Assembly (NCBI GenBank): GCA_016748015.1 | Contig: JAAOMT010000502.1 | Span: forward strand, 376,519 to 440,518 | From: Geosiphon pyriformis | Taxonomy: Eukaryota > Glomeromycota > Glomeromycetes > Archaeosporales > Geosiphonaceae | Length of the DNA stretch: 64,000 nt | Direction: 5' to 3' | Shown here: positions 47,855 to 59,556 of the stretch, in pieces | How the letters are laid out: every line of letters begins with the position of its first letter | How positions within the stretch are numbered: the first letter of the stretch is position 1 | Notes under the pieces: model-generated | What the model was told of the DNA's origin: nothing | Seen by the model: the letters and a program-made list of their open reading frames with translations, nothing else | Databases searched by the model: none | Translations under genes and position numbers: made by a program

Positions 47855-47930
47855 TGAAATAACAGAAAAAAAAACTTCTTTCAAAATATGACTCTTTTTC
47901 AGGAATTTGGAATGAAGGAGAGAAAGAAGA

Positions 47931-48670
47931 TTTCCTAATATAGCATAATTATGTGATATAATCAATGTTTGTCTAATTTTGTGAAAAATAATTTATCTGT
48001 TTTCTTTGGTTTTTTTGATTTTTTTTAAAAAAAAATTAAAAAAAAATTTTATAAAAACATTGAATACAAAAATTTAAATAATTAATATAAAATACTTTTA
48101 CAAAATAACAAATAAAATAAGTTAATTACAAAAAAATTAAGTTGAAAAATAATAAATAGTTATTTATTTCAATAAATTAGTTTTCACCAAAAAATTTCTT
48201 GATAACTTTTTAACAATCTTTAAAACCAAATCAAATTTGGATGACGAAAGCTTTTCCTTTCACAATCCTCACTCTATAAAATTTCTAATATTTCATTAAT
48301 CCCTATATCAACATATCCCAATTTTTTGCAGAAACTTTCCTATTAATAGTTGTTATAATTTGAAAGGGAAATTTGAGAAAGTTTTCGCTAAATTTTTGCA
48401 ACCACAAATGAGGAAAACAACAAGGTCAATATTAATTAGGATGGATTAATAAATCCTGATTTAATTAATAACGATCAACTTTTGAAAGTCCTACACCTAT
48501 GCTTGAAAACTCATCCAACGCCCAAGTTTCCAGTAAATGAAAAACCTCTTTGTCCATTCCTCTATCGGTCATATTTTTCCCCCATCAGCTGGTATGGATG
48601 AGTTTTTCTTTTTTTAAGAAAAAGCAAAAGGGATATTAAAAATTATCTATTTGGTTCATCAAAGGAAGAA
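47931..48670. other. AT-rich spacer beside LINE 5' end
   Basis: No gene. Poly-A/T runs from 48010 to 48200, then ordinary intergenic sequence. Confidence 0.4.
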
Positions 48671-48979
48671 ATGTCACCTGAGCAAAACTGCGAAACGACA
48701 GCGTTACCGTCAACTCATCCTGATAAATCAATCTATTCTGCTCCTCATCTCCTTCAACCAATGCAAACCACATTGAAACACACGAATTTAAATGAAATTT
48801 ACGCAATCAATCTTATGTGGTTAGATACCATCTCAAACAGCTCAGATATTGCTCCAATCTCGATGTCTAATCAAATTCAAAATAAAGGAGTTTCTCAACA
48901 AATTCAACATCTTTTATCGCATTGTCAATCGCAATTCATGTATAATCCACAAGTCTTAAGTTCAAACGAGGGAGAATGA
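48671..48979 (+). CDS. Small hypothetical protein
   Basis: ATG-started reading of 102 codons (MSPEQNCETTALPSTHPDKS to VLSSNEGE, TGA). Gln/Ser/Asn-rich with no transmembrane segment or known motif; the string INLMWLDTISNSSDIAP is the most protein-like part. Composition is less AT-rich than its surroundings. It could be a genuine short gene or the last exon of something decayed. No homologue recognised. Confidence 0.4.
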   Translation: MSPEQNCETTALPSTHPDKSIYSAPHLLQPMQTTLKHTNLNEIYAINLMWLDTISNSSDIAPISMSNQIQNKGVSQQIQHLLSHCQSQFMYNPQVLSSNEGE

Positions 48980-49704
48980 GAGATTCCCGGTGGATTTAAA
49001 GAAGAGAGAAAATTTTCTTCTTTAATTAGGTAGATTCAAAAGCTATTACATACGCTTATATCAATAGTGCTGGGTAAAAATCAGATGTTTAAAATTCATC
49101 GTATTTAACTTTTAATTTATCAAGTGAAAATATATAATAGTTTTAAAGGAAGTTCCAATGAGCGCCTAATAGGTATTTTTTATGTCCATAAGGATAGGTA
49201 GTGTATAACTAATTTATTAAAAAATAAGATTGTCGATGGAATACAAAAATTGAGTTTGAGCTCGGCTCAGAAAACGCTTATAATGGAGGGCTTAAAATAT
49301 TTGTTTCTTCAGAAAGCTTTCATCTCATTTTTTTTGATAATTACCAAATTATTTTTTAATTTCCATATAATGCCTGGAAAAGAGATTTTCCATCCCATTC
49401 TCTCATTATTTGTCCAATGATAATGAGGACACAATCCTCTTACGTTCAGTTCTAGCATATATGGACCAAATAGGCGAGTACTATATATTACTTTTTGTCA
49501 AAAAAACTAAGTCTCAATTTTTGAGAAATTTTAATAGGTGACAAATCATGGAATCTGATTTTTTTATAATCAGAGTCACGAATATTAAAATATCCATATA
49601 CGAAGTTTATTAGTTAGATTAAAGCGAACTTCATTAAACCGAAAAATTGACGATACTTATTTAATATCTTAAAAATTCTCTTTTAACTTATTGATTAAAC
49701 TCAT
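48980..49704. other. Intergenic
   Basis: No gene seen. Ends where similarity to the right arm of the kinase inverted duplication begins. Confidence 0.4.
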
Positions 49705-51498
49705 TCATTGTAACAATAATGAACAATATCTTACATGGTCGAGATTGACTAGGACTTTACGAGGTTAGATTAAGTCAAAGAACAAACAATAAAACATCAA
49801 ACTCAGCTGAATTATTATTTTTAGGTGAGCAAAGAATACTATTTATAATAAATTAATAAAAATATATATATATGTTAATAGATTGAAATAAATTTAATAA
49901 ACTTTATAACTAATATATAATATAAACTTTGTAATATATGTCATGAAAAGATCAACTAACTAATAAAATTAAATTATCAATAGTCGTAGTCGTTGTCTAA
50001 AGTAAAATAAAAAGTATTATTGATCAATTGCTCATACTGTAATTATATTCTCAATTTTTTTCAACTTCTTACTTTCAGGTAAATTGAAAAAGTTTTTTTA
50101 AAAAGTAAAGGAAATTAAATATAATACTGTATAATAATTAAAATCAAAGAATCAATGAACATATAAAAATAGATAAACTAACCTTCAGAAAATTCATTCA
50201 TTTTCAAAGTTAAAAGACGACTTGTATAAAATATTTTTTTGATGAATTGTTGTTGTTGTTGTCGTTGTTGAGTAATTTTTTGTCGCGTTGTTCTTCGACA
50301 TTTCTTTTATATAGTTTTCTGATTCTAAAAACTGGGAACACATAATTTTAGAAACTTCATCATCCTCATACAAACCCATAAGCTCATACATTTCCTCAAT
50401 TTCCTACAACTTATCCTTAACTTCTTCCGCAGTAGGACGATTTTCAGGATTAACATCCCAACACTTTACAATAATTTTAGCAATTGAAGGTGGAATAAGT
50501 GGGGAGATAATTTCAGGTTTAATACCCTTAGAAACAATATTTAATATGAGAGTATTATCATGAGGACGGTCACGCAAAGGAGGCCTTCCGGTTGATAATT
50601 CCCATAATAACATGGCAAAACTATAAATGTCTCCAGCCGTTGTAAACTTTTCTCCTCTTATAACTTCTGGTGGAATGTATGAATCCAGTCCAAATATTCC
50701 TTTTTTCTCCTCTGTTGTTGTTGCTTTATGGACATAATCCGAGGTCTCCAATTTTTACGTCATAAGAGCTTAATTAAAGGATGTTGCCCGAGTGTAGGTC
50801 ATGATGAACCATACCAGAAGAATGAATTGAATTAAGTCCTTCAGCTATATTTAATGCATGTCTCCATTTTCAGCAAACTCCATCACAATTCCATACTCGA
50901 ATATTTAACTATAAATATAATGTAGAAAATTAAATAGATAATGTATAGTAAATAAATAATAGGTAAATATGAATTAAACATAAATATAAATATAAATATA
51001 AATAATCATACTTTGTTTACCTCTTTAAACAGTTCTGAACTGTTCCTTTTTATAATTTTATTGCAATTTCATCAATCTTTTTTATAAAGGTATCAGTTCT
51101 TCCTCTTTTATATTTCATTTCACCATTACTCTTATACTATATGGATTAATTAATCCATCAATTTGGGTTGCTTCATAAATTATACCGAATCCTCCTCTAC
51201 CAATTTCCTTGATATTCGACAAACGCTCCCATGGAATCCATTCATAATAATTAATTCTACCATTACACATGCTACTATTATAATCTTAATTATTAGGTGG
51301 AATATAAATTGGATTCTTAATTATTTCATCGACTACTTTATTGCCACTTGAAAAGTTGTGGTAAAGTTTTTCAAAAAAAATAAACTGGCATGCAGCGCAG
51401 TAATTCACCCAATTTCTTAGAGTAATGTTTTGACACGATTTACATTCGTTGCAATCATGTGTTTCTGGACGAGTTCCTTTAATTTCTTTGTTTTCCAT
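49705..51498 (-). repeat. Left arm of kinase inverted duplication
   Basis: This arm is the reverse complement of 53210-55172, with moderate divergence. Landmarks: ATCTTACATGGTCGAGATTG and GACTAGGACTTTACGAGG near 49728-49765 match, in reverse, CAATCTCGATCATATAAGAT and CCTCATAAATTCCTAGTC near 55115-55160. The kinase exons lie between. The intron repeats also correspond (ATAAATATAAAT runs at 50983-51003 here, TATTTATATTTA runs at 53687-53711 there). Similarity fades beyond the start codons, leaving a 1.7-kb spacer. Confidence 0.88.
49978..51498 (-). pseudogene. Disabled copy of Cys-leader TKL-type protein kinase
   Basis: Starts at 51498 with MENKEIKGTRPETHDCNECK and KNPIYIPPNN, then stops at 51286 before the kinase domain. 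Later parts survive in other frames: GRGGFGIIYEATQIDGLI (about 51200), a catalytic loop reading VHHDLHSGNI where the intact paralogue has VHRDLHSGNI (about 50800), then YIPPEVIRGEKFTTAGDIYS to NRPTAEEVKDKL (50404-50700), a Thr-repeat tail, and LDNDYDY with a stop at about 49978. Several frameshifts and stops, plus the Arg-to-His change in HRD, indicate a pseudogene of the gene at 53210. Confidence 0.88.
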
Positions 51499-51559
51499 GA
51501 TGTGGATAAGGGCGGATAAGTACGAATAAGTACGGATAAAGTGCGAATAGGTTATTATG

Positions 51560-53209
51560 AGAATGTTGAAAAAATGGAGGTTTTCTTTAAAAAGCTTTAT
51601 TATATAGTACGATCAAAGGTAATTTTTAAAGGGGAAGTTCATATTTATATTTTTTCTCTATCTTCCTTAATCTTAAAAATGTCTATTCATTAAACTATTA
51701 TTCGCTGGAAATAGGTTTTATATATAGAGTAGTAGTACACAAAAACGTCAAACAAATTTCACATGGCGTAATTGTATTTTTTGCCTAAACGATTTTTTCA
51801 ATTTCTTTATAGAACAACAATAATAACAATAACAACAACAAGGCATGAGAAATTTAAAATTTAAATGTGATTCTATGCGTAAAATAAGTTAATTTAATTT
51901 ACTTAATTGCTGAAAACCATTTCATAATTTTAGAAATTTTAAATTGATCAGGCGTTATGATTCTATTGATCAAAAAATTTAAACCATTTTAACATATTAA
52001 ATTCAAACCTGTTTTCTATCAAGCAGAAGTTTAGTAATGGATGTGTATTATTGATCAAAAAAAATATTTACTAATCCTGCTATTAATCATTTTAATCATT
52101 ACACTACCATTTGATAAATTAATTTGACGTTTCAGTAAAAAATTTTATATATGTAAGAAGCTCTTGTTTTTACTTTTATCTTAAGAAATATATTGGAACA
52201 TAATCTTAAAAAATTTTGAAGTTTCATAAAAATATTATATTATATATAATTAAACTTTACTCAGAAATTTTTAGATAATATAATTTGTTTTAAAATATAT
52301 TATGATGGTTGAATTTTTTTATTTTAAAAATAAAATAAATTTCAATATTATTTATTACTTTAACCAAAAAATTTAATTAACTTTGAGTATTTTTAAAATT
52401 ACAAATACTTTTGAATTTTATAAATCAAAAAATTTTAAAATTTATTATTAATTTTTTTTTTGAAATGATAAATATAAACAAAATTTTATATTAACAAAAA
52501 TATTATTAAACTGATTTTTTATAATGAAAAATTTCAATTTTTTTCTTGTTTACACGGTGTAATCCAACAACTAACTATTTTCGTACACGTGATCAGCTAC
52601 TTTCGTATAAGAGTGATTACTTTGACTTTTTGTCTTTTCTAACATTAATTAAGGTTTAACTCTAATCATTGTCTTGGATTAAAAATATAAAGAATATCGT
52701 TACTCTATGTAATCTCAGTAGAGATTTAACTGATGTTTTCCTCAATGGAAGATTCGAATGAAATATGATTATAATTAATTTCAATAAGGGAATATTAAAT
52801 TCGAGAGGGGAGGGGCTAAAAGCTAATTAAAGTTAGAGAATTAGATTTTATCAATCTAAGATTTCTAATAATTGAATTATAGTTAGTTAGTCTATATGCA
52901 ATACCAAATGCAATTTACAATTTATGGAAACTCTGAGCAAAAAATATATTTAGGCTGATTCCATACAGATTTCCTTCCTTTAATAGTAATTCTCATGCTA
53001 AGCTTATTTGAAAGTGTTGGGATCTCAATCCTATAATAGTATGATTGATTTGTAGCGAAGACTATGCAAACATAGAGAAAAAAATAACATAAAGAAGAAC
53101 TCGCCTTTAGACAAATTACTTTTTAAACCTACTATCAAATAAACCCTTTAAAGAAACCCTCAAGAATAATAACTTATTCACATTTTATCATTTGTCCTTT
53201 ATTCACACC
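51560..53209. other. Spacer between inverted kinase copies
   Basis: About 1.65 kb between the start codons of the two head-to-head kinase copies. It should contain the promoter of the intact gene at its right end. AT-rich, with no gene and no clear motif. Confidence 0.45.
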
Positions 53210-54918
53210 ATGGAAAATAAAGAAATTAAAACAACTCGTCCATATGCTCATGATTGCAATGAATGTGAAGAATGTCAAGAGAGTATTCTAAATAATCAAG
53301 AGAATTTGTGTAGAGCATGCTGGTTCTTATTTTATGAAAAATTTTATAAGAACTTTTCAAGCGGCAATGAAGAAGTTGATGAAATAATCAAGAATCCAAT
53401 CTATATTCCACCTAATAATGAAGATCGTGAATTTTGGAGTGGTGATTTGAATCACTATCAATGGATTCCATGGGAACTTTTGTCGGATGTCAACGAAATT
53501 GCTAGAGGAGGGTTCGGTATAATTTATAAAGCAACCCTAATAGATGGATTAATTGATCCCACTACTACAAAACATCATGGTTCAATAGAATATCAGAGAG
53601 CTGAATATACCAAAGGGGCGGACGTAGCAATAAAAATTATATCAACGAACAGTTCAGAAGTGTTCAAAGAGGTAAAAAAAACTATTATTATTTATATTTA
53701 TATTTATATTTAATTCATATTTACCTATTAATTATTTAATTCTTTACTGTATATATTATTATCATTTATTTACCTTTTTACACTATGTTGATAGTTAAAT
53801 ATTCAAAGAGCTATGTCTATTAAGCTTCAGTCCTTAAAATGTATCGCTAAAATATGGGGGATTACGCAAAACCCTGAAACACTCGAGTATGGAATTGTGA
53901 TGGAGTTTGCCGAACATGGAGACTTGCGAAAGTATATATCAAAAAATTTTGATTCTGCGAGTTGGTTTGAAAAATTAAGGACCGCGATTGATATCGCTGA
54001 AGGACTTGTTGCAATTCATTCGTCTGGTTTGGTTCATCGTGACCTACACTCGGGCAACATCCTACAAGTAAATGATTCTGGTGTATCAATTGGAGACCTC
54101 GGATTATGTCAACCAATAAACAATGGAGCAACAACAACAGAGAAGAAAGAAATATTTGGAGTGATTCCATACATTCCACCAGAAGTTATAAGAGGAGAAA
54201 AGTTTACTTCGGCTGGTGATATATATAGTTTTGCAATGTTATTATGGGAATTGGCAATAGGAAGGCCTCCTTTTCATGACCGTCCTCATGATAATACTCT
54301 CATATTGAATATTGTTTCTAAGGGTATTAGACCTGAAATTATCTCCCCACTTATTCCACCTTCAATTGCTAAAATTATTGTAAAGTGTTGGGATATTAAT
54401 CCTGAAAATCGTCCTACTGCGGAAGAAGTTAAACTGAAGTTGGAAAAACTTGATTATGCATTTATACGGTTTACAGATGAATCGTCAATGATAGAAGACC
54501 TTATGGATGAAGAGTATATAGATGAGGAGTTTAAATATGAAGAGGCAATAACTGTGAATCGCCAGTTTTTAGAATCAGAAAACTATATAAAAGAAATGTT
54601 GAAGAACGACGCGACAACAAATGTTCATTCAGGAGCATTTTATACAAGTCGTCTTTTAACTTCGCAAACGGATGAATTTTCTGACGGTTAGTTTATCTAT
54701 TTTTATATTTATTGATTTGATGATTTAATTATTATTATACAGTATATTAAAATTTTACATTTAATTTCCTTTACTTTTTAAAAAGACTTTTTCAATTTAC
54801 CTGATGGTAAGAATTTGAACAAAATTGAGAATATGTGTAATTGATCAATAATAACACTTTTTTATTTTACCATCTATTAGATTTAGACATAAGTTTAGAC
54901 GACGACTTCGACTATTGA
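53210..54918 (+). CDS. TKL-type protein kinase with Cys-rich leader
   Basis: Four exons, 53210-53671, 53795-54686, 54786-54806 and 54881-54918, encode 470 residues. I start at the ATG at 53210 (MENKEIK). The leader has Cys16, 19, 22, 34 and 37 (CNECEECQ, CRACW), likely a zinc ribbon, a pattern I associate with the expanded Rhizophagus kinase family. Kinase domain about 95-370: IARGGFGIIYKA glycine loop, Lys in VAIKII, VHRDLHSGNIL (Asp237), DLG in place of DFG (IGDLGLC, Asp255), PPEVIRGEKFTSAGDIYSF and CWDINPENRPTAEEV. The tail is acidic and ends in SLDDDFDY. All residues for catalysis are present. Substrate unknown. The last two exons are tiny and rest on splice consensus and the match to the tail of the left-arm copy. 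Confidence 0.88.
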
Positions 54919-55172
54919 TAATTTAATTTTAATCTTTTCATAACTGACATATATCCTAGGTAAGCTTTATTATATTACAAATTTTTTACGATATTAGTTA
55001 TAAAGTTTATTAAATTTATTTATTATATATATAATTTTATTAATATTAACTTATTATATAATATTATTTTTTATCACCTAAAATAATCAATATTTTATCA
55101 TTTGCTCGTTCAACCTCATAAATTCCTAGTCAATCTCGATCATATAAGATATTGCTCACAATGAAACATACC
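53210..55172 (+). repeat. Right arm of kinase inverted duplication
   Basis: Counterpart of 49705-51498 in opposite orientation. Similarity continues past the kinase stop codon through about 250 bases of 3' flank, so the duplication unit was the whole gene plus downstream DNA, not a processed copy: introns are shared. Confidence 0.88.
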
Positions 55173-55335
55173 GAAGCAATTTCCATTTATGTTTTTTGAA
55201 CGTTCCCATGAAATCCATTCATAATTATTCAGACTAGCATAATAATAATTTTTAGTAGGTATGAGTAATAGATTAGATTGTTAATTATTTTATTAACCAC
55301 TTTATTGTGCATAAACTGATTTTGATCCAACTTTT
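55173..55335 (-). pseudogene. Third kinase fragment (N-terminal exon)
   Basis: Minus strand. The piece TCCCATGAAATCCATTCATAAT with its flanks corresponds to the exon-1 segment encoding NHYQWIPWELL in the intact kinase; here the readable string is NNYEWISWERS. Upstream on the same strand, ATAAAGTGGTTAATAAAATA corresponds to the NEEVDEIIKNPIYIPP segment. Frames are broken. It abuts the outer end of the right arm exactly where the inverted duplication ends. Confidence 0.7.
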
Positions 55336-57708
55336 TAATTCAAACTTTTAAAAAATAAGTATTTCTTTTAAAACACTTAAATAGCTATTAATTATAATAA
55401 TTTCATTTATTATTAAAAAAAATTAATATATGCATAAATAATTTTTTTTTCTCAACTTTAAAAAAAGAAAATTCAGGCTCACTTTCAACATTTAACATAA
55501 ATTATTTCATAATAATGGGTATTGAAATAATGGTGCAAAACAATTTGAGTACTACATGTCGATAAATACAAGAATGTCATAGAAAACTGGACGAAAAGAA
55601 TCAACGAATAAACTTCAATTGATAGAATCAAAGATTAAGTTTAGCATCTGAGCAGGACGAATCGAAAAACCCAACCAAATAAAAAAGAAATATGAAATAA
55701 TTTTGCTGAATTACAAATACAAAAATATGAATAAACGTTATTTTTTGACGAAAATATAATTCGATAAAAAGAAACGAATAAACGAACAGAACAGAATTTT
55801 AAAGTAGAAGAAATGAATCTATTTTAAATTTTAGAATCCGAATTTTTTTAAAAATCAGTTTTCTCACTAAATCAATTTGTGTTATAAACGAATCCATTTT
55901 GACCTACTAACAAAATCTATTCTTTTATTGAGCTTATTTCTAAATTTCTTCACAAGAATTCTCAGTTTCTGAATATTCTTATTTCTTTGCCAAAATTTCC
56001 AACACTTGTTGAAAGAATTCATTGAAGATAATCTACAAAACTAAAGAATTAAAATAAATAACAAAATACCAAAAAAGAAAATTTTAAAGTGTTCAAAAAT
56101 GTCCATTTTTTTTAGCAGAAATATAAGTTTTCTTATAATCATAAAATAACATGTTTCAAAAGTGATTTTTGAATTTAAAAAATTTATCATCCAACAAGGG
56201 TCTAAATTTTTACAAATAATGACTTATTATGACAACATGAATTTTCCTATCAGCGAAAATATTATTTAATGAAAAGGACAAATGTGTTTTCCAGCACAGC
56301 CTTTGTAAATTAAGAGAAAATTTTCATAAACTACTTTGAATTTTTATTCCCGGCAACCGACCATCAGCTTCACAGCTTCAAGACAGGTTTTTAGGAATTC
56401 AAGAAATCTTGATAGTGTGGCTTCCTCTAAATTTGTAGAATTGGCTTGGAATTTTCAGGTTTTATCGAAAAATTAATTTTGAGCTAACGCCAATTTTGAG
56501 ACGTATATCCTATTTACTATATTTCACAGGATTATCAAGTTTTTTAAAAGACTGAAGGTTTCATTTATTTTTTATCCCTTGTTGAAAGTTTAATTTTCAA
56601 TTTTTTTGTCGGGATCAAGGGCCTGATCCATCAAGAAACACTTAACTTTCTTAAGTTTGAGGAAAACTATATCAAAGTGTTATTCAAATCAAAAATCCAG
56701 TAAAGGCATCAAAATCTCGTCCAAATCTAGAAAAGATAACAAATCATTCAATACTCCCATTTACAAAATAAAATTTTCATTTGAAGATTTAATTTTCTGT
56801 TTATAAAACTTTGAAAATTTCCCACTTTCCTGTAAAAGTTAAAAAAATCGAAATGGCTTACCCTTTCATGTAACCATATTTTCATCATTTACGCCTGTGA
56901 AAAACTTGAATTTTATAGGCGTTCCATTTCCTCAAATGAACCCCCCTGAATAAAACTTGTATATACAAACAATGACAAAAGTTTTTCAATGATTATTTTG
57001 AAGGTTAATCCTGAAATTTTCGTCACATGGTGTAAGAGTTGAAGTTTAGACTCATTATTTTAGGAAAAAATTTTTTGTTTCGAGATTTTCACCGGGATCT
57101 CACTTTTTTCAGTGAATATTGTAATTTTCGGTATTATCCATATCATGTATTCTAATTATTTCAAGGATAGCTTTAAATTTGAAAATCTAACTTTTCTTAG
57201 ACAATTACGGCTAATAAACCAAACGTGGATACATAAATTAACATACGTAAAGGTTTTTTTCAAACACACTTATTCACCATGTTTAGTCTGTTGTTTCAAG
57301 AGAAACTCTGCTTAAGAAATATGTTTCAACTGAAACCACTTACATTATGAAAAAAAAGATACGTAAAATTGGCCTTATTTAAATGCGGCAAAGTTTAGAG
57401 ATATTGCCCGGAATTAGGTCTCAAAGAATCGGCAATCTAGTAAAAACTAGTCAATCTTCGTTAATAATCAGTCTTAATATGTGATGCATGGTAATTCGAA
57501 CTTTTCCCGGAACAGATGGCCATAGATGATGAATAATGACTTTTTAATAAAACTGGTAATTCAGGTCAAATTTGTCCCGTAAAAAACGAAACACAATGTT
57601 ACACCAGGTCTAATATATGAATAAGCCTCAAACTCTTTCATTAAAAGAACTCATTATCACTTAGTTAAAGACATCTTATTTAATTTTTAAACTGAGACAA
57701 TAAGAGCG
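55336..57708. other. Intergenic, no supported gene
   Basis: About 2.4 kb with scattered short open stretches and no recognisable protein. The last 100 bases are presumably the promoter of the gene at 57709. Confidence 0.45.
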
Positions 57709-58602
57709 ATGAATCCTATATTATTTTTTCTTGGACTTTTACACTTATTAAAAATTAGTTTTTTGATTCATACCGATGCTGCGGTTATATTAGGAACAGG
57801 TGGAGGAAAATCCTATATGATATCTTTTTTTTGTAAAGAAAATTGGTCGAAAAAAATACAGCTGATATCGTATACTTCGTCGAGTAGAGCAAGCCAACCA
57901 AGAGTTTATAAATCAAATTCTTTTAGTGGTACAGATTCAAAGTTTAGCGTTTATGAAAAATCTTCAGACGCTCTTTACATACCAACTTATTCAACTTCAC
58001 CAAAAAGAAAACGAGATTGTGGATCATGTTCGGGATCCAATGAAATTTGTCAAGTGAATGGGCTATGTACAAAAAGATCATCTTTAACACCACTTGTTTC
58101 AAATACTTGTCAAAACGGCTCCGGGTGTACGGATGGCACCATTTGTGAAAGCTTGACAAATACTTGCCAATCGCCCCAGACTCCCGAAAAAAAGAAACAA
58201 TCAACCAGCGTAATAGTTTGGATTTTTTTAGGATTTTTTGGTCTCACTTTATTGAGTATTTGCGCGTGGCGTATAAGAAGATGTATCCAAAGAGCAAATG
58301 AAATTCAAGAGATTGATCCAGAAAATCCACGAATACAAATTGTAGGTAGACAAAGAGCCCAAACTGGCCAATCATATCAATCGACCTTACCACCCTATTC
58401 GGCCGGGTCGTTACCTGAATATACGGCCGAGAACCCAGATGACCAATCCCGATTGTCAGGAATTGATGAAGATACGGAAGTAGAATCAGAGCCACCAAGT
58501 TATGAGCGAAGCGTCGGGGAGTTATCGAATCTTAGCTGTCAGGAAAATGAATCTAATCGGGATTCAAATAGCCCAATGATTTCTAGAGTTGATACAACTT
58601 GA
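57709..58602 (+). CDS. Single-pass membrane protein with Cys-rich ectodomain and PPxY-like tail
   Basis: Intronless gene of 297 residues, ATG at 57709. Predicted signal peptide at 1-24 (PILFFLGLLHLLKISFLI). The ectodomain has a Cys cluster at about 105-150 (CGSCSGSNEICQVNGLC and CQNGSGCTDGTICESLTNTC) with EGF-like spacing. One transmembrane segment at about 165-185 (VIVWIFLGFFGLTLLSICAW) is followed by basic stop-transfer residues (RIRRCIQR). The cytosolic tail holds proline motifs LPPYSAG, LPEYTAE and EPPSYERS; PPxY-type motifs bind WW domains of Rsp5/Nedd4 ubiquitin ligases. This suggests a surface protein that recruits Rsp5 or is controlled by it. Family name not recognised. Confidence 0.85.
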   Translation: MNPILFFLGLLHLLKISFLIHTDAAVILGTGGGKSYMISFFCKENWSKKIQLISYTSSSRASQPRVYKSNSFSGTDSKFSVYEKSSDALYIPTYSTSPKRKRDCGSCSGSNEICQVNGLCTKRSSLTPLVSNTCQNGSGCTDGTICESLTNTCQSPQTPEKKKQSTSVIVWIFLGFFGLTLLSICAWRIRRCIQRANEIQEIDPENPRIQIVGRQRAQTGQSYQSTLPPYSAGSLPEYTAENPDDQSRLSGIDEDTEVESEPPSYERSVGELSNLSCQENESNRDSNSPMISRVDTT

Positions 58603-59556
58603 TTTTTAAAAAAGACTGAGGGAATTTAATGGAACATTTATTTTCAAAAATTTCTATTATATTTAAATATTATTAGAAGACACTTTTCACACTAAACCTA
58701 GTTATTGAACAATGGTGCCTAGTCTAGTTGGTTAAAAATATTAATGTATTTTTTGTTCAAATGAAATTCCCCATTTTTCTCTTATTATTATAAAAATTTT
58801 AACCATCTGTCGAAGAATCTATGTTAATTTCTGTTTTAATTTGAATCCCATGTAAAAATTTATTTCTTATACTTGGATTTTTTAAAAGTATAATAAAATA
58901 ATACAGTCCGAAAAAGAAATTATCCTACTTGGTAGACAAAATGCACCAAAACAGTAAACAAATAGTAAATAACAGTAAATAACAGTAAATAACAGTGAAA
59001 CAAAGAAAAAAATGGTTAAAGCTCAGAGATTGAATTTTTTCAATAATTATTTATCTTTTACTTTATTATGATATACCATGATTGCGAAGTTAGATTTATA
59101 TTATATTTTTTATTGAATTTTTTTTTTTTTAAGTGTTTTATGGTGCTAGACTTAATTTATTTAAATACAAATTAAAACTCTATGTAATTTCGAGGATAGC
59201 AAAAGGGTTTTTCGTTGTAAAAAGCCTTATTGGTGAATATTTTGAAGCAGAGATTCCATGTACTTTATCTTCGGATCATAATCAACCAAATTGTTTCTGA
59301 AAATTTAAACGTTTTTAGAGGCTTAGAAATCTCGGACAATTAACTGTGTTTTGATCATTTTTCTCATTACCCGAATATTTTAGGTGTAATAAAAAGTTTT
59401 CTAATAAACTTTTTTTTCAATGATAAAGAAACGTGACACAAGAACTTTTAAATGCTAAAGACTAATTAATGAATATAAATACTATATACAGGCGGTTGCC
59501 TTATTTTCTTAGAAACCCAACATGTAGGAATTGTTTATACCTTCTAATTTCCCACA
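58603..59556. other. Convergent 3' intergenic region
   Basis: Lies between two gene 3' ends. Contains a short tandem repeat of AACAGTAAAT-like 10-base units at about 58950-58998. No gene. Confidence 0.5.

Larger units (their letters stand above)
41150..47930 (-). mobile_element. Near full-length decayed LINE retrotransposon
   Basis: A 6.8-kb non-LTR element on the minus strand. On the plus strand it starts with TTTATTTTATTTTATTTTG, the complement of an A-rich 3' tail (AAAATAAAATAAA), and ends around 47900 upstream of ORF1. Order in the sense direction: ORF1 (nucleic-acid-binding, zinc knuckle), an ATGA overlap, then ORF2 with an apurinic-type endonuclease, reverse transcriptase, RNase H and C-terminal Cys motif. 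It matches a LINE family that I know to be abundant in Rhizophagus genomes. Base composition is clearly less AT-rich than the surrounding DNA. Many in-frame stops make it inactive. Target-site duplications were not identified. Confidence 0.93.

Noticed and set aside
53862-54179. Minus-strand 105-codon reading
   Set aside because: Antisense to the intact kinase gene.
57112-57315. 67-codon open stretch
   Set aside because: No ATG-supported start in good context and no domain; probably chance.
58964-58998. Possible CRISPR-like array of AACAGTAAAT units
   Set aside because: Contiguous 10-base tandem repeat with no spacers, in a eukaryotic genome.
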